Shown: positions 37,879 to 50,997 of the stretch, piece after piece
How the letters are laid out: every line of letters begins with the position of its first letter
How positions within the stretch are numbered: the stretch's first letter is position 1
Notes under the pieces: model-generated
What the model was told of the DNA's origin: nothing
The model's input: the letters and a program-made list of their open reading frames with translations, nothing else
Databases searched by the model: none
Program-made: the position numbers and the translations under genes
Assembly (NCBI GenBank): GCA_920105625.2
Contig: OV050031.1
Location: forward strand, 96,105,676-96,169,675
Source of the DNA: Clusia tigrina
Taxonomy: Eukaryota; Arthropoda; Insecta; Diptera; Clusiidae
Length of the DNA: 64,000 nucleotides
Reading direction: 5' to 3'

Positions 37879-40622
37879 AAATTGACAAGAGGCTCGAGTA
37901 CTTTATTGTTACAAAATTTCAAGGTTTTATGACGCTCCAGTAAAAAGTTACAAGCATTTATATGTTGCAAACTTTGATAGGTGTAGGACGTACCGTACAG
38001 AAGTTAGGGCCATTTGAAGTTTTATCAGTGCTTGATTTGGGACTCAAGGGTAGCATAGCTTTGAGCGATAGCTTAAATTGACAAGAGGCTCGAGTACTTT
38101 ATTGTTACCAAATTTCAAGGTTTTATGACGCTCCAGTAAAAAGTTACAAGCATTTGTATGTTGCAAACTTTGATAGGTGTAGGACGTACCGTATAGAAGT
38201 TAGGGCCATTTGAAGTTTTATCAATGTTTTATTTGGGATTCAAGGGTAGCATAGCTTTGAGCAATAGCTTAAATTGACAAGAGGCTCGAGTACTTTATTG
38301 TTACAAAATTTCAAGGTTTTATGACGCTCCAGTAAAAAGTTACAAGCTTTTATATGTTGCAAACTTTGATAGGTATAGGACGTACCGTATAGAAGTTAGG
38401 GCCATTTGAAGTTTTATCAGTGTTTGATTTGGGACTTAAGGGTAGCATAGCTTTGAGCGATAGCTTAAATTGACAAGAGGCTCGAGTACTTTATTGTTAC
38501 AAAATTTCAAGGTTTTATGACGCTCCAGTAAAAAGTTACAAGGATTTGTATGTTGCAAACTTTGATAGGTGTAGGACGTACCGTATAGAAGTTAGGGCCA
38601 TTTGAAGTTTTATCAGTGTTTGATTTGGGAATCAAGGGTAGCATAGCTTTGAGCGATAGCTTAAATTGACAAGAGGCTCGAGTACTTTATTGTTACAAAA
38701 TTTCAAGGTTTTATGACGCTCCAGTGAAAAGTTACAAGCATTTGTATGTTGCAAACTTTGATAGGTGTAGGACGTACCGTACAGAAGTTAGGGCCATTTG
38801 AAGTTTTATCAGTGATTGATTTGGGACTCAAGGGTAGCATAGCTTTGAGCGATAGCTTAAATTGACAAGAGGCTCGAGTACTTTATTGTTACAAAATATC
38901 AAGGTTTTATGACGCTCCAGTAAAAAGTTACAAGCATTTATATGTTGCAAACTTTGATAGGTGTAGGACGTACCGTACAGAAGTTAGGGCCATTTGAAGT
39001 TTTATCAGTGCTTGATTTGGGACTCAAGGGTAACATAGCTTTGAGCGATAGCTTAAATTGACAAGAGGCTCGAATACTTTATTGTTACAAAATTTCAAGG
39101 TTTTATGACGCTCCAGTAAAAAGTTACAAGCATTTGTATGTTGCAAACTTTGATAGGTGTAGGACGTACCATACAGAAGTTAGGGCCATTTGAAGTTTTA
39201 TCAGTGATTGATTTGGGACTCAAAGGTAGCATAGCTTTGAGCGATAGCTTAAATTGACAAGAGGCTCGAGTACTTTATTGTTACAAAATTTCAAGGTTTT
39301 ATGACGCTCCAATAAAAAGTTACAAGCATTTGTATGTTGCAAACTTTGATAGGTGTAGGACGTACCGTATAGAAGTTAGGGCCATTTGAATTTTTATCAG
39401 TGTTTGATTTGGGACTCAAGGGTAGCATAGCTTTGAGCGATAGCTTAAATTGACAAGAGGCTCGAGTACTTTATTGTTACAAAATTTCAAGGTTTTATGA
39501 CGCTCCAATAAAAAGTTACAAGCATTTGTATGTTGCCAACTTTGATAGGTGTAGGACGTACCGTTTAGAAGTTAAGGCCATTTGAAGTTTTATCAATGTT
39601 TGATTTGGGACTCAAGGGTTGCATAGCTTTGAGCGATAGCTTAAATTGACAAGAGGCTCGAGTACTTTATTGTTACAAAATTTCAAGGTTTTATGACGCT
39701 CCAATAAAAAGTTACAAGCATTTGTATGTTGCAAACTTTGATAGGTGTAGGACGTACCGTATAGAAGTTAGGGCCATTTGAAGTTTTATCAGTGTTTGAT
39801 TTGGGACTCAAGGGTAGCATAGCTTTGAGCGATAGCTTAAATTGACAAGAGGCTCGAGTACTTTATTGGTACAAAATTTCAAGGTTTTATGACGCTCCAG
39901 TAAAAAGTTACAAGCATTTGTATGTTGCAAGCTTTGATAGGTGTAGGACGTACCGTATAGAAGTTAGGGCCATTTGAAGTCTTATCAGTGTTTGATTTGG
40001 GACTCAAGGGTAGCATAGCTTTGAGCGATAGCTTAAATTGACAAGAGGCTCGAGTACTTTACTGTTACAAAATTTCAAGGTTTTATGACGCTCCAGTAAA
40101 AAGTTACAAGCATTTGTATGTTGCAAGCTTTGATAGGTGTAGGACGTACCGTATAGAAGTTAGGGCCATTTGAAGTCTTATCAGTGTTTGCTTTGGGACT
40201 CAAGGGTAGCCTAGCTTTGAGCGATAGCTTAAATTGACAAGAGGCTCGAGTACTTTATTGTTAGAAAGTTTCAAGGTTTTATGATGCTCCAGTAAAAAGT
40301 TACAAGCATTTGTATGTTGCAAACTTTGATAGGTGTAGGACGTACCGTATAGAAGTTAGGGCCATTTGAATTTTTATCAGTGTTTGATTTGGGACTCAAG
40401 GGTAGCATAGCTTTGAGCGATAGCTTAAATTGACAAGAGGCTCGAGTACTTTATTGTTACAATATTTCAAGGTTTTATGACGCTCCAGTGAAAAGTTACA
40501 AGCATTTGTATGTTGCAAACTTTGATAGGTGTAGGTCGTACCGTACAGAAGTTAGGGCCATTTGAAGTTTTATCAGTGTTTGATTTGGGACTCAAGGGTA
40601 GGATAGCTTTGAGCGATAGCTT
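37683..40622 (+). repeat. 15-monomer tandem duplication, copy 1 (2940 bp)
   Basis: The unit starts at a B copy, whose equivalent is at 40623. Its markers recur 2940 bp downstream: aaaatatcaagg (near 38894), gctcgaatac (39069) with ccatacag and ctcaaagg. After the H copy (39251), which has no partner in copy 2, the offset becomes 2744. This applies to gtttagaagttaagg, tttactgttac (40058), gcaagc, agcctag and gttagaaag. The monomer at 40231 has a gttagaaag head and an H-type tail (gaattttta), so it is a hybrid. The final monomer is type I. Confidence 0.87.
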
Positions 40623-43170
40623 AAATTGACAAGAGGCTCGAGTACTTTATTGTTACAAAATTTCAAGGTTTTATGACTCTCCAGTAAAAAGTTACAAGCA
40701 TTTGTATGTTGCAAACTTTGATAGGTGTAGGACGTACTGTAGAGAATTTAGGGCCATTTGAAGTTTTATCAGTGTTTGATTTGGGATTCAAGGGTAGCAT
40801 AGCTTTGAGCGATAGCTTAAATTGACAAGAGGCTCGAGTACTTTATTGTTACAAAATTTCAAGGTTTTATGACGCTCCGGTAAAAAGTTACAAGCATTTA
40901 TATGTTGCAAACTTTGATAGGTGTAGGACGTACCGTACAGAAGTTAGGGCCATTTGAAGTTTTATCAGTGCTTGATTTGGGATTCAAGGGTAGCATAGCT
41001 TTGAGCGATAGCTTAAATTGACAAGAGGCTCGAGTACTTTATTGTTACCAAATTTCAAGGTTTTATGACGCTCCAGTAAAAAGTTACAAGCATTTGTATG
41101 TTGCAAACTTTGATAGGTGTAGGACGTACCGTATAGAAGTTAGGGCCATTTGAAGTTTTATCAATGTTTTATTTGGGATTCAAGGGTAGCATAGCTTTGA
41201 GCAATAGCTTAAATTGACAAGAGGCTCGAGTACTTTATTGTTACAAAATTTCAAGGTTTTATGACGCTCCAGTAAAAAGTTACAAGCTTTTATATGTTGC
41301 AAACTTTGATAGGTATAGGACGTACCGTATAGAAGTTAGGGCCATTTGAAGTTTTATCAGTGTTTGATTTGGGACTTAAGGGTAGCATAGCTTTGAGCGA
41401 TAGCTTAAATTGACAAGAGGCTCGAGTACTTTATTGTTACAAAATTTCAAGGTTTTATGACGCTCCAGTAAAAAGTTACAAGGATTTGTATGTTGCAAAC
41501 TTTGATAGGTGTAGGACGTACCGTATAGAAGTTAGGGCCATTTGAAGTTTTATCAGTGTTTGATTTGGGACTCAAGGGTAGCATAGCTTTGAGCGATAGC
41601 TTAAATTGACAAGAGGCTCGAGTACTTTATTGTTACAAAATTTCAAGGTTTTATGACGCTCCAGTGAAAAGTTACAAGCATTTGTATGTTGCAAACTTTG
41701 ATAGGTGTAGGACGTACCGTACAGAAGTTAGGGCCATTTGAAGTTTTATCAGTGATTGATTTGGGACTCAAGGGTAGCATAGCTTTGAGCGATAGCTTAA
41801 ATTGACAAGAGGCTCGAGTACTTTATTGTTACAAAATATCAAGGTTTTATGACGCTCCAGTAAAAAGTTACAAGCATTTATATGTTGCAAACTTTGATAG
41901 GTGTAGGACGTACCGTACAGAAGTTAGGGCCATTTGAAGTTTTATCAGTGCTTGATTTGGGACTCAAGGGTAGCATAGCTTTGAGCGATAGCTTAAATTG
42001 ACAAGAGGCTCGAATACTTTATTGTTACAAAATTTCAAGGTTTTATGACGCTCCAGTAAAAAGTTACAAGCATTTGTATGTTGCAAACTTTGATAGGTGT
42101 AGGACGTACCATACAGAAGTTAGGGCCATTTGAAGTTTTATCAGTGATTGATTTGGGACTCAAAGGTAGCATAGCTTTGAGCGATAGCTTAAATTGACAA
42201 GAGGCTCGAGTACTTTATTGTTACAAAATTTCAAGGTTTTATGACGCTCCAATAAAAAGTTACAAGCATTTGTATGTTGCCAACTTTGATAGGTGTAGGA
42301 CGTACCGTTTAGAAGTTAAGGCCATTTGAAGTTTTATCAGTGTTTGATTTGGGACTCAAGGGTTGCATAGCTTTGAGCGATAGCTTAAATTGACAAGAGG
42401 CTCGAGTACTTTATTGTTACAAAATTTCAAGGTTTTATGACGCTCCAATAAAAAGTTACAAGCATTTGTATGTTGCAAACTTTGATAGGTGTAGGACGTA
42501 CCGTATAGAAGTTAGGGCCATTTGAAGTTTTATCAGTGTTTGATTTGGGACTCAGGGGTAGCATAGCTTTGAACGATAGCTTAAATTGACAAGAGGCTCG
42601 AGTACTTTATTGTTACAAAATTTCAAGGTTTTATGACGCTCCAGTAAAAAGTTACAAGCATTTGTATGTTGCAAGCTTTGATAGGTGTAGGACGTACCGT
42701 ATAGAAGTTAGGGCCATTTGAAGTCTTATCAGTGTTTGATTTGGGACTCAAGGGTAGCATAGCTTTGAGCGATAGCTTAAATTGACAAGAGGCTCGAGTA
42801 CTTTACTGTTACAAAATTTCAAGGTTTTATGACGCTCCAGTAAAAAGTTACAAGCATTTGTATGTTGCAAGCTTTGATAGGAGTAGGACGTACCGTATAG
42901 AAGTTAGGGCCATTTGAAGTCTTATCAGTGTTTGCTTTGGGACTCAAGGGTAGCCTAGCTTTGAGCGATAGCTTAAATTGACAAGAGGCTCGAGTACTTT
43001 ATTGTTAGAAAGTTTCAAGGTTTTATGATGCTCCAGTAAAAAGTTACAAGCATTTGTATGTTGCAAACTTTGATAGGTGTAGGACGTACCGTATAGAACT
43101 TAGGGCCATTTGAAGTTTTATCAGTGTTTGGTTTGCGACTTAAGGGTAGCATAGCTTTGAGCGATAGCTT
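40623..43170 (+). repeat. 14-monomer derivative, copy 2 of the 15-mer
   Basis: This follows copy 1 directly and keeps its order but lacks the H monomer, so the offset falls from 2940 to 2744. It has private changes: gctccggta (near 40876), ctcaggggt (42552), gaacgatag (42571) and ggagtagg (42880). Identity to copy 1 ends inside the monomer at 42975, which here carries the gaacttagg and ggtttgcgac tail. Confidence 0.87.
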
Positions 43171-45512
43171 AAATTGACAAGAGGCTCGAGTGCTTTATTG
43201 TTACAAAGTTTCAAGGTTTTATGACGCTCCAGTGAAAAGTTACAAGCATTTGTATGTTGCAAACTTTGATAGGTGTAGGACGTACCGTATAGAAGTTAGG
43301 GCCATTTGAAGTTTTATCAGTGTTTGATTTGGGACTCAAGGGTAGCATAGCTTTGAGCGATAGCTTAAATTGACAAGAGGCTCGAGTACTTTATTGTTAC
43401 AAAATTTCAAGGTTTTATGACGCTCCAATAAAAAGTTACAAGCATTTGTATGTTGCCAACTTTGATAGGTGTAGGACGTACCGTATAGAAGTTAGGGCCA
43501 TTTGAAGTTTTATCAGTGTTTGATTTGGGAATCAAGGGTTGCATAGCTTTGAGCGATAGCTTAAATTGACAAGAGGCTCGAGTACTTTATTGTTACAAAA
43601 TTTCAAGGTTTTATGACTCTCCAGTAAAAAGTTACAAGCATTTGTATGTTGCAAACTTTGATAAGTGTAGGACGTACTGTAGAGAATTTAGGGCCATTTG
43701 AAGTTTTATCAGTGTTTGATTTGGGATTCAAGGGTAGCATAGCTTTGAGCGATAGCTTAAATTGACAAGAGGCTCGGGTACTTTATTGTTACAAAGTTTC
43801 AAGGTTTTATGACGCTCCAGTAAAAAGTTACAAGCATTTGTATGTTGCAAACTTTGATAGGTGTAGGACGTACCGTATAGAACTTAGGGCCATTTGAAGT
43901 TTTATCAGTGTTTGGTTTGGGACTTAAGGGTAGCATAGCTTTGAGCGATAGCTTAAATTGACAAGAGGCTCGAGTGCTTTATTGTTACAAAGTTTCAAGG
44001 TTTTATGACGCTCCAGTGAAAAGTTACAAGCATTTGTATGTTGCAAACTTTGATAGGTGTAGGACGTACCGTATAGAAGTTAGGGCCATTTGAAGTTTTA
44101 TCAGTGTTTGATTTGGGACTCAAGGGTAGCATAGCTTTGAGCGATAGCTTTAATTGACAAGAGGCTCGAGTACTTTATTGTTACAAAATTTCAAGGTTTT
44201 ATGACGCTCCAATAAAAAGTTACAAGCATTTGTATGTTGCCAACTTTGATAGGTGTAGGACATACCGTATAGAAGTCAGGGCCATGTGAAGTTTTATCAG
44301 TGTTTGATTTGGGACTCAAGGATAGCATAGCTTTGAGCGATAGTTTAAATAGACAAGAGGCTCGAGTACTTTATTGTTACAAAATTTCAAGGTTTTATGA
44401 CGCTCCAGTGAAAAGTTACAAGCATTTGTATGTTGCCAACTTTGATAGGTGTAGGACGTACCGTATAAAAGTTAGGGCCATTTGAAGTTTTATCAGTGAT
44501 TGATTTGGGATTCAAGGGTAGCATAGCTTTGAGCGATAACTTAAATTGACAAGAGGCTCGAGTACTTTATTGTTACAAAATTTCAAGGTTTTATGACTCT
44601 CCAGTAAAAAGTTACAAGCATTTGTATGTTGCAAACTTTGATAGGTGTAGGACGTACTGTAGAGAATTTAATGCCATTTGAAGTTTTATCAGTGTTTGAT
44701 TTGGGATTCAAGGGTAGCATAGCTTTGAGCGATAGCTTAAATTGACAAGAGGCTCGAGTACTTTATTGTTACAAAATTTCAAGGTTCTATGACGCTCCAG
44801 TAAAAAGTTACAAGCATTTATATGTTGCAAACTTTGATAGGTGTAGGACGTACCGTACAGAAGTTACGGCCATTTGAAGTTTTATCAGTGTTTGATTTGG
44901 GACTCAAGGGTAGCATAGCTTTGAGCGATAGCTTAAATTGACAAGAGGCTCGAGTACTTTATTGTTACAAAATTTCAAGGTTTTATGACGCTCCAGTAAA
45001 AAGTTACAAGCATTTGTATGTTGCAAACTTTGATAGGTGTAGGACGTACCGTATAGAAGTTAGGGTCATTTGAAGTTTTATCAATGTCTTATTTGGGATT
45101 CAAGGGTAGCATAGCTTTGAGCAATAGCTTAAATTGACAAGAGGCTCGAGTACTTTATTGTTACAAAATTTCAAGGTTTTATGACGCTCCAATAAAAAGT
45201 TACAAGCATTTGTATGTTGCCAACTTTGATAGGTGTAGGACGTACCGTTTAGAAGTTAAGGCCATTTGAAGTTTTATCAGTGTTTGATTTGGGACTCAAG
45301 GGTTGCATAGCTTTGAGCGATAGCTTAAATTGACAAGAGGCTCGAGTACTTTATTGTTACAAAATTTCAAGGTTTTATGACGCTCCAATAAGCATTTGTA
45401 TGTTGCAAACTTTGATAGGTGTAGGACGTACCGTATAGAACTTAGGGCCATTTGAAGTTTTATCAGTGTTTGGTTTGCGACTTAAGGGTAGCATAGCTTT
45501 GAGCGATAGCTT
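43171..45512 (+). repeat. 12-monomer unit, copy 1 (2342 bp)
   Basis: Twelve monomers. Markers are gagtgctttattg with caaagtttc, gggaatcaag plus ggttgcat, gataagtgtagg, gaggctcggg, gctttaattgac (44145), gacatacc with gtcagggccatgtg (44250-44288), an A copy with gatagtttaaatagac (44340), gaatttaatgcc and tacggcc. The last monomer, at 45327, is 186 bp because ten bases are missing near 45390 (ccaataagcatt). It ends ggtttgcgac (45472). Confidence 0.85.
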
Positions 45513-48057
45513 AAATTGACAAGAGGCTCGAGTGCTTTATTGTTACAAAGTTTCAAGGTTTTATGACGCTCCAGTGAAAAGTTACAAGCATTTGTATGTT
45601 GCAAACTTTGATAGGTGTAGGACGTACCGTATAGAAGTTAGGGCCATTTGAAGTTTTATCAGTGTTTGATTTGGGACTCAAGGGTAGCATAGCTTTGAGC
45701 GATAGCTTAAATTGACAAGAGGCTCGAGTACTTTATTGTTACAAAATTTCAAGGTTTTATGACGCTCCAATAAAAAGTTACAAGCATTTGTATGTTGCCA
45801 ACTTTGATAGGTGTAGGACGTACCGTATAGAAGTTAGGGCCATTTGAAGTTTTATCAGTGTTTGATTTGGGAATCAAGGGTTGCATAGCTTTGAGCGATA
45901 GCTTAAATTGACAAGAGGCTCGAGTACTTTATTGTTACAAAATTTCAAGGTTTTATGACGCTCCAGTAAAAAGTTACAAGCATTTGTATGTTGCAAACTT
46001 TGATAAGTGTAGGACGTACTGTAGAGAATTTAGGGCCATTTGAAGTTTTATCAGTGTTTGATTTGGGATTCAAGGGTAGCATAGCTTTGAGCGATAGCTT
46101 AAATTGACAAGAGGCTCGGGTACTTTATTGTTACAAAGTTTCAAGGTTTTATGACGCTCCAGTGAAAAGTTACAAGCATTTGTATGTTGCAAACTTTGAT
46201 AGGTGTAGGACGTACCGTATAGAACTTAGGGCCATTTGAAGTTTTATCAGTGTTTGGTTTGGGACTTAAGGGTAGCATAGCTTTGAGCGATAGCTTAAAT
46301 TGACAAGAGGCTCGAGTGCTTTATTGTTACAAAGTTTCAAGGTTTTATGACGCTCCAGTGAAAAGTTACAAGCATTTGTATGTTGCAAACTTTGATAGGT
46401 GTAGGACGTACCGTATAGAAGTTAGGGCCATTTGAAGTTTTATCAGTGTTTGATTTGGGACTCAAGGGTAGCATAGCTTTGAGCGATAGCTTTAATTGAC
46501 AAGAGGCTCGAGTACTTTATTGTTACAAAATTTCAAGGTTTTATGACGCTCCAATAAAAAGTTACAAGCATTTGTATGTTGCCAACTTTGATAGGTGTAG
46601 GACATACCGTATAGAAGTCAGGGCCATGTGAAGTTTTATCAGTGTTTGATTTGGGACTCAAGGATAGCATAGCTTTGAGCGATAGTTTAAATAGACAAGA
46701 GGCTCGAGTACTTTATTGTTACAAAATTTCAAGGTTTTATGACGCTCCAGTGAAAAGTTACAAGCATTTGTATGTTGCCAACTTTGATAGGTGTAGGACG
46801 TACCGTATAAAAGTTAGGGCCATTTGAAGTTTTATCAGTGATTGATTTGGGATTCAAGGGTAGCATAGCTTTGAGCGATAACTTAAATTGACAAGAGGCT
46901 CGAGTACTTTATTGTTACAAAATTTCAAGGTTTTATGACTCTCCAGTAAAAAGTTACAAGCATTTGTATGTTGCAAACTTTGATAGGTGTAGGACGTACT
47001 GTAGAGAAGTTAGGGTCAGAAGTTTTATCAATGTCTTATTTGGGATTCAAGGGTAGCATAGCTTTGAGCAATAGCTTAAATTGACAAGAGGCTCGAGTAC
47101 TTTATTGTTACAAAATTTCAAGGTTTTATGACGCTCCAGTGAAAAGTTATAAGCATTTGTATGTTGCAAACTTTGACAGGTGTAGGACGTACCGTACAGA
47201 AGTTAGGGCCATTTGAAGTTTTATCAGTGTTTGATTTGGGACTCAAGGGTAGCATAGCTTTGAGCGATAGCTTAAATTGACAAGAGGCTCGAGTACTTTA
47301 TTGTTACAAAATTTCAATGTTTTATGACGCTCCAGTAAAAAGTTAAATGCATTTGTGTGTTGCAAACTTTGATAGGTGTAGGACGTACCGTATAGAAGTT
47401 AGGGCCATTTGAATTTTTATCAGTGTTTGATTTGGGACTCAAGGGTAGCATAGCTTTGAGCGATAGCTTAAATTGACAAGAGGCTCGAGTACTTTATTGC
47501 TACAATATTTCAAGGTTTTATGACGCTCCAGTGAAAAGTTACAAGCATTTGTATGTTGCAAACTTTGATAGGTGTAGGACGTACCGTACAGAAGTTAGGG
47601 CCATTTGAAGTTTTATCAGTGTTTGATTTGGGACTCAAGGGTAGCATAGCTTTGAGCGATAGCTTAAATTGACAAGAGGCTCGAGTACTTTATTGTTACA
47701 AAATTTCAAGGTTTTATGACACTCCAATAAAAAGTTACAAGCATTTCTATGTTGCAAACTTTGATAGGTGTAGGACGTACCGTACAGAAGTTAGGGCCAT
47801 TTGAAGTTTTATCAGTGTTTTATTTGGGATTCAAGGGTAGCATAGCTTTGAGCGATAGCTTAAATTGACAAGATTCTCGAGTACTTTATTGTTACAAAAT
47901 TTCAAGGTTTTATGATGCTCCAGTAAAAAGTTACAAGCATTTGTATGTTGCAAACTTTGATAGGTGTAGGACGTACCGTATAGAACTTAGGGCCATTTGA
48001 AGTTTTATCAGTGTTTGGTTTGCGACTTAAGGGTAGCATAGCTTTGAGCGATAGCTT
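45513..48057 (+). repeat. 13-monomer unit, copy 2 (2545 bp)
   Basis: The first seven monomers follow copy 1 marker for marker, including gctttaattgac, gtcagggccatgtg and gatagtttaaatagac. The monomer at 46885 starts like the gactctcc copy but then reads gtagagaagttagggtcagaag and takes the caatgtcttattt tail found at 45087 in copy 1. Two monomers and three bases are lost at that point. New monomers follow: X (47078), Y (47274), I (47470), a gacactcc/catttctatg J relative (47666) and an attctcgag copy (47862) with the ggtttgcgac tail. Confidence 0.85.
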
Positions 48058-50017
48058 AAATTGACAAGAGGCTCGAGTGCTTTATTGTTACAAAGTTTCA
48101 AGGTTTTATGACGCTCCAGTGAAAAGTTACAAGCATTTGTATGTTGCAAACTTTGATAGGTGTAGGACGTACCGTATAGAAGTTAGGGCCATTTGAAGTT
48201 TTATCAGTGTTTGATTTGGGACTCAAGGGTAGCATAGCTTTGAGCGATAGCTTAAATTGACAAGAGGCTCGAGTACTTTATTGTTACAAAATTTCAAGGT
48301 TTTATGACGCTCCAATAAAAAGTTACAAGCATTTGTATGTTGCCAACTTTGATAGGTGTAGGACGTACCGTATAGAAGTTAGGGCCATTTGAAGTTTTAT
48401 CAGTGTTTGATTTGGGAATCAAGGGTTGCATAGCTTTGATCGATAGCTTAAATTGACAAGAGGCTCGAGTACTTTATTGTTACAAAATTTCAAGGTTTTA
48501 TGACTCTCCAGTAAAAAGTTACAAGCATTTGTATGTTGCAAACTTTGATAGGTGTAGGACGTACTGTAGAGAATTTAGGGCCATTTGAAGTTTTATCAGT
48601 GTTTGATTTGGGATTCAAGGGTAGCATAGCTTTGAGCGATAGCTTAAATTGACAAGAGGCTCGGGTACTTTATTATTACAAAGTTTCAAGGTTTTATGAC
48701 GCTCCAGTGAAAAGTTACAAGCATTTGTATGTTGCAAACTTTGATAGGTGTAGGACGTACCGTATAGAACTTAGGGCCATTTGAAGTTTTATCAGTGTTT
48801 GGTTTGGGACTTAAGGGTAGCATAGCTTTGAGCGATAGCTTAAATTGACAAGAGGCTCGAGTGCTTTATTGTTACAAAGTTTCAAGGTTTTATGACGCTC
48901 CAGTGAAAAGTTACAAGCATTTGTATGTTGCAAACTTTGATAGGTGTAGGACGTACCGTATAGAAGTTAGGGCCATTTGAAGTTTTATCAGTGTTTGATT
49001 TGGGACTCAAGGGTAGCATAGCTTTGAGCGATAGCTTTAATTGACAAGAGGCTCGAGTACTTTATTGTTACAAAATTTCAAGGTTTTATGACGCTCCAAT
49101 AAAAAGTTACAAGCATTTGTGTGTTGCCAACTTTGATAGGTGTAGGACATACCGTATAGAAGTCAGGGCCATTTGAAGTTTTATCAGTGTTTGATTTGGG
49201 ACTCAAGGGTAGCATAGCTTTGAGCGATAGTTTAAATAGACAAGAGGCTCGAGTACTTTATTGTTACAAAATTTCAAGGTTTTATGACGCTCCAGTGAAA
49301 AGTTACAAGCATTTGTATGTTGCAAACTTTGATAGGTGTAGGACGTACCGTATAACAGTTAGGGCCATTTGAAGTTTTATCAGTGATTGATTTGGGATTC
49401 AAGGGTAGCATAGCTTTGAGCGATAACTTAAATTGACAAGAGGCTCGAGTACTTTATTGTTACAAAATTTCAAGGTTTTATGACTCTCCAGTAAAAAGTT
49501 ACAAGCATTTGTATGTTGCAAACTTTGATAGGTGTAGGACGTACTGTAGAGAATTTAATGCCATTTGAAGTTTTATCAGTGTTTGATTTGGGATTCAAGG
49601 GTAGCATAGCTTTGAGCGATAGCTTAAATTGACAAGAGGCTCGAGTACTTTATTGTTACAAAATTTCAAGGTTTTATGACGCTCCAGTAAAAAGTTACAA
49701 GCATTTATATGCTGCAAACTTTGATAGGTGTAGGACGTACCGTACAGAAGTTACGGCCATTTGAAGTTTTATCAGTGTTTGATTTGGGACTCAAGGGTAG
49801 CATAGCTTTGAGCGATAGCTTAAATTGACAAGAGGCTCGAGTACTTTATTGTTACAAAATTTCAAGGTTTTATGACGCTCCAGTAAAAAGTTACAAGCAT
49901 TTGTATGTTGCAAACTTTGATAGGTGTAGGACGTACCGTATAGAAGTTAGGGTCATTTGAAGTTTTATCAATGTTTTAGTTGGGATTCAAGGGTACCATA
50001 GCTTTGAGCAATAGCTT
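48058..50017 (+). repeat. 12-13-monomer unit, copy 3 (first ten monomers)
   Basis: This follows copy 1 and copy 2 order: gagtgcttt, gggaatcaag, gactctcc, gaggctcggg, gagtgcttt, gctttaattgac, gatagtttaaatagac, gaatttaatgcc, the C type with tacggcc, and a D-tailed copy with gggtcatttg. Unlike the other two it has gggccatttg rather than gggccatgtg (near 49166) and gtataacag (near 49350). The gaatttaatg and tacggcc copies lost in copy 2 are intact here, which confirms that copy 2 is the deleted one. Confidence 0.84.
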
Positions 50018-50997
50018 AAATTGACAAGAGGCTCGAGTACTTTATTGTTACAAAATTTCAAGGTTTTATGACGCTCCAGTGAAAAGTTATAAGCATTTGT
50101 ATGTTGCAAACTTTGACAGGTGTAGGACGTACCGTACAGAAGTTAGGGCCATTTGAAGTTTTATCAGTGATTGATTTGGGACTCAAGGGTAGCATAGCTT
50201 TGAGCGATAGCTTAAATTGACAAGAGGCTCGAGTACTTTATTGTTACAAAATTTCAATGTTTTATGACGCTCCAGTAAAAAGTTAAATGCATTTGTGTGT
50301 TGCAAACTTTGATAGGTGTAGGACGTACCGTATAGAAGTTAGGGCCATTTGAATTTTTATCAGTGTTTGATTTGGGACTCAAGGGTAGCATAGCTTTGAG
50401 CGATAGCTTAAATTGACAAGAGGCTCGACTACTTTATTGCTACAATATTTCAAGGTTTTATGACGCTCCAGTGAAAAGTTACAAGCATTTGTATGTTGCA
50501 AACTTTGATAGGTGTAGGACGTACCGTACAGAAGTTAGGGCCATTTGAAGTTTTATCAGTGTTTGATTTGGGATTCAAGGGTAGCATAGCTTTGAGCGAT
50601 AGCTTAAATTGACAAGAGGATCGAGTACTTTATTGTTACAAAATTTCAAGGTTTTATGACGCTACAGTAAAAAGTTACAAGCATTTATATGTTGCAAACT
50701 TTGATAGGTGTAGGACGTACCGTACAGAAGTTAGGGCCATTTGAAGTTTTATCAGTGTTTGATTTGGGACTCAAGGGTAGCATAGCTTTGAGCGATAGCT
50801 TAAATTGACAAGAGGCTCGAGTACTTTATTGTTACAAAATTTCAAGGTTTTATGACGCTCCAGTAAAAAGTTACAAGCATTTGTATGTTGCAAACTTTGA
50901 TAGGTGTAGGACGTACCGTATAGAAGTTAGGGCCATTTGAAGTTTTATCAATGTTTTATTTGGGATTCAAGGGTAGCATAGCTTTGAGCAATAGCTT
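50018..50997 (+). repeat. X-Y block, 5-monomer copy (980 bp)
   Basis: Order X (50018, gttataagc and gacagg), Y (50214, gttaaatgcatttgtgtg), I (50410, attgctacaatatt), a C-like copy with gaggatcg and gctacag (50606) and a D-tailed copy (50802). The X-Y-I start recurs at 50998 and 52369. Confidence 0.85.
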
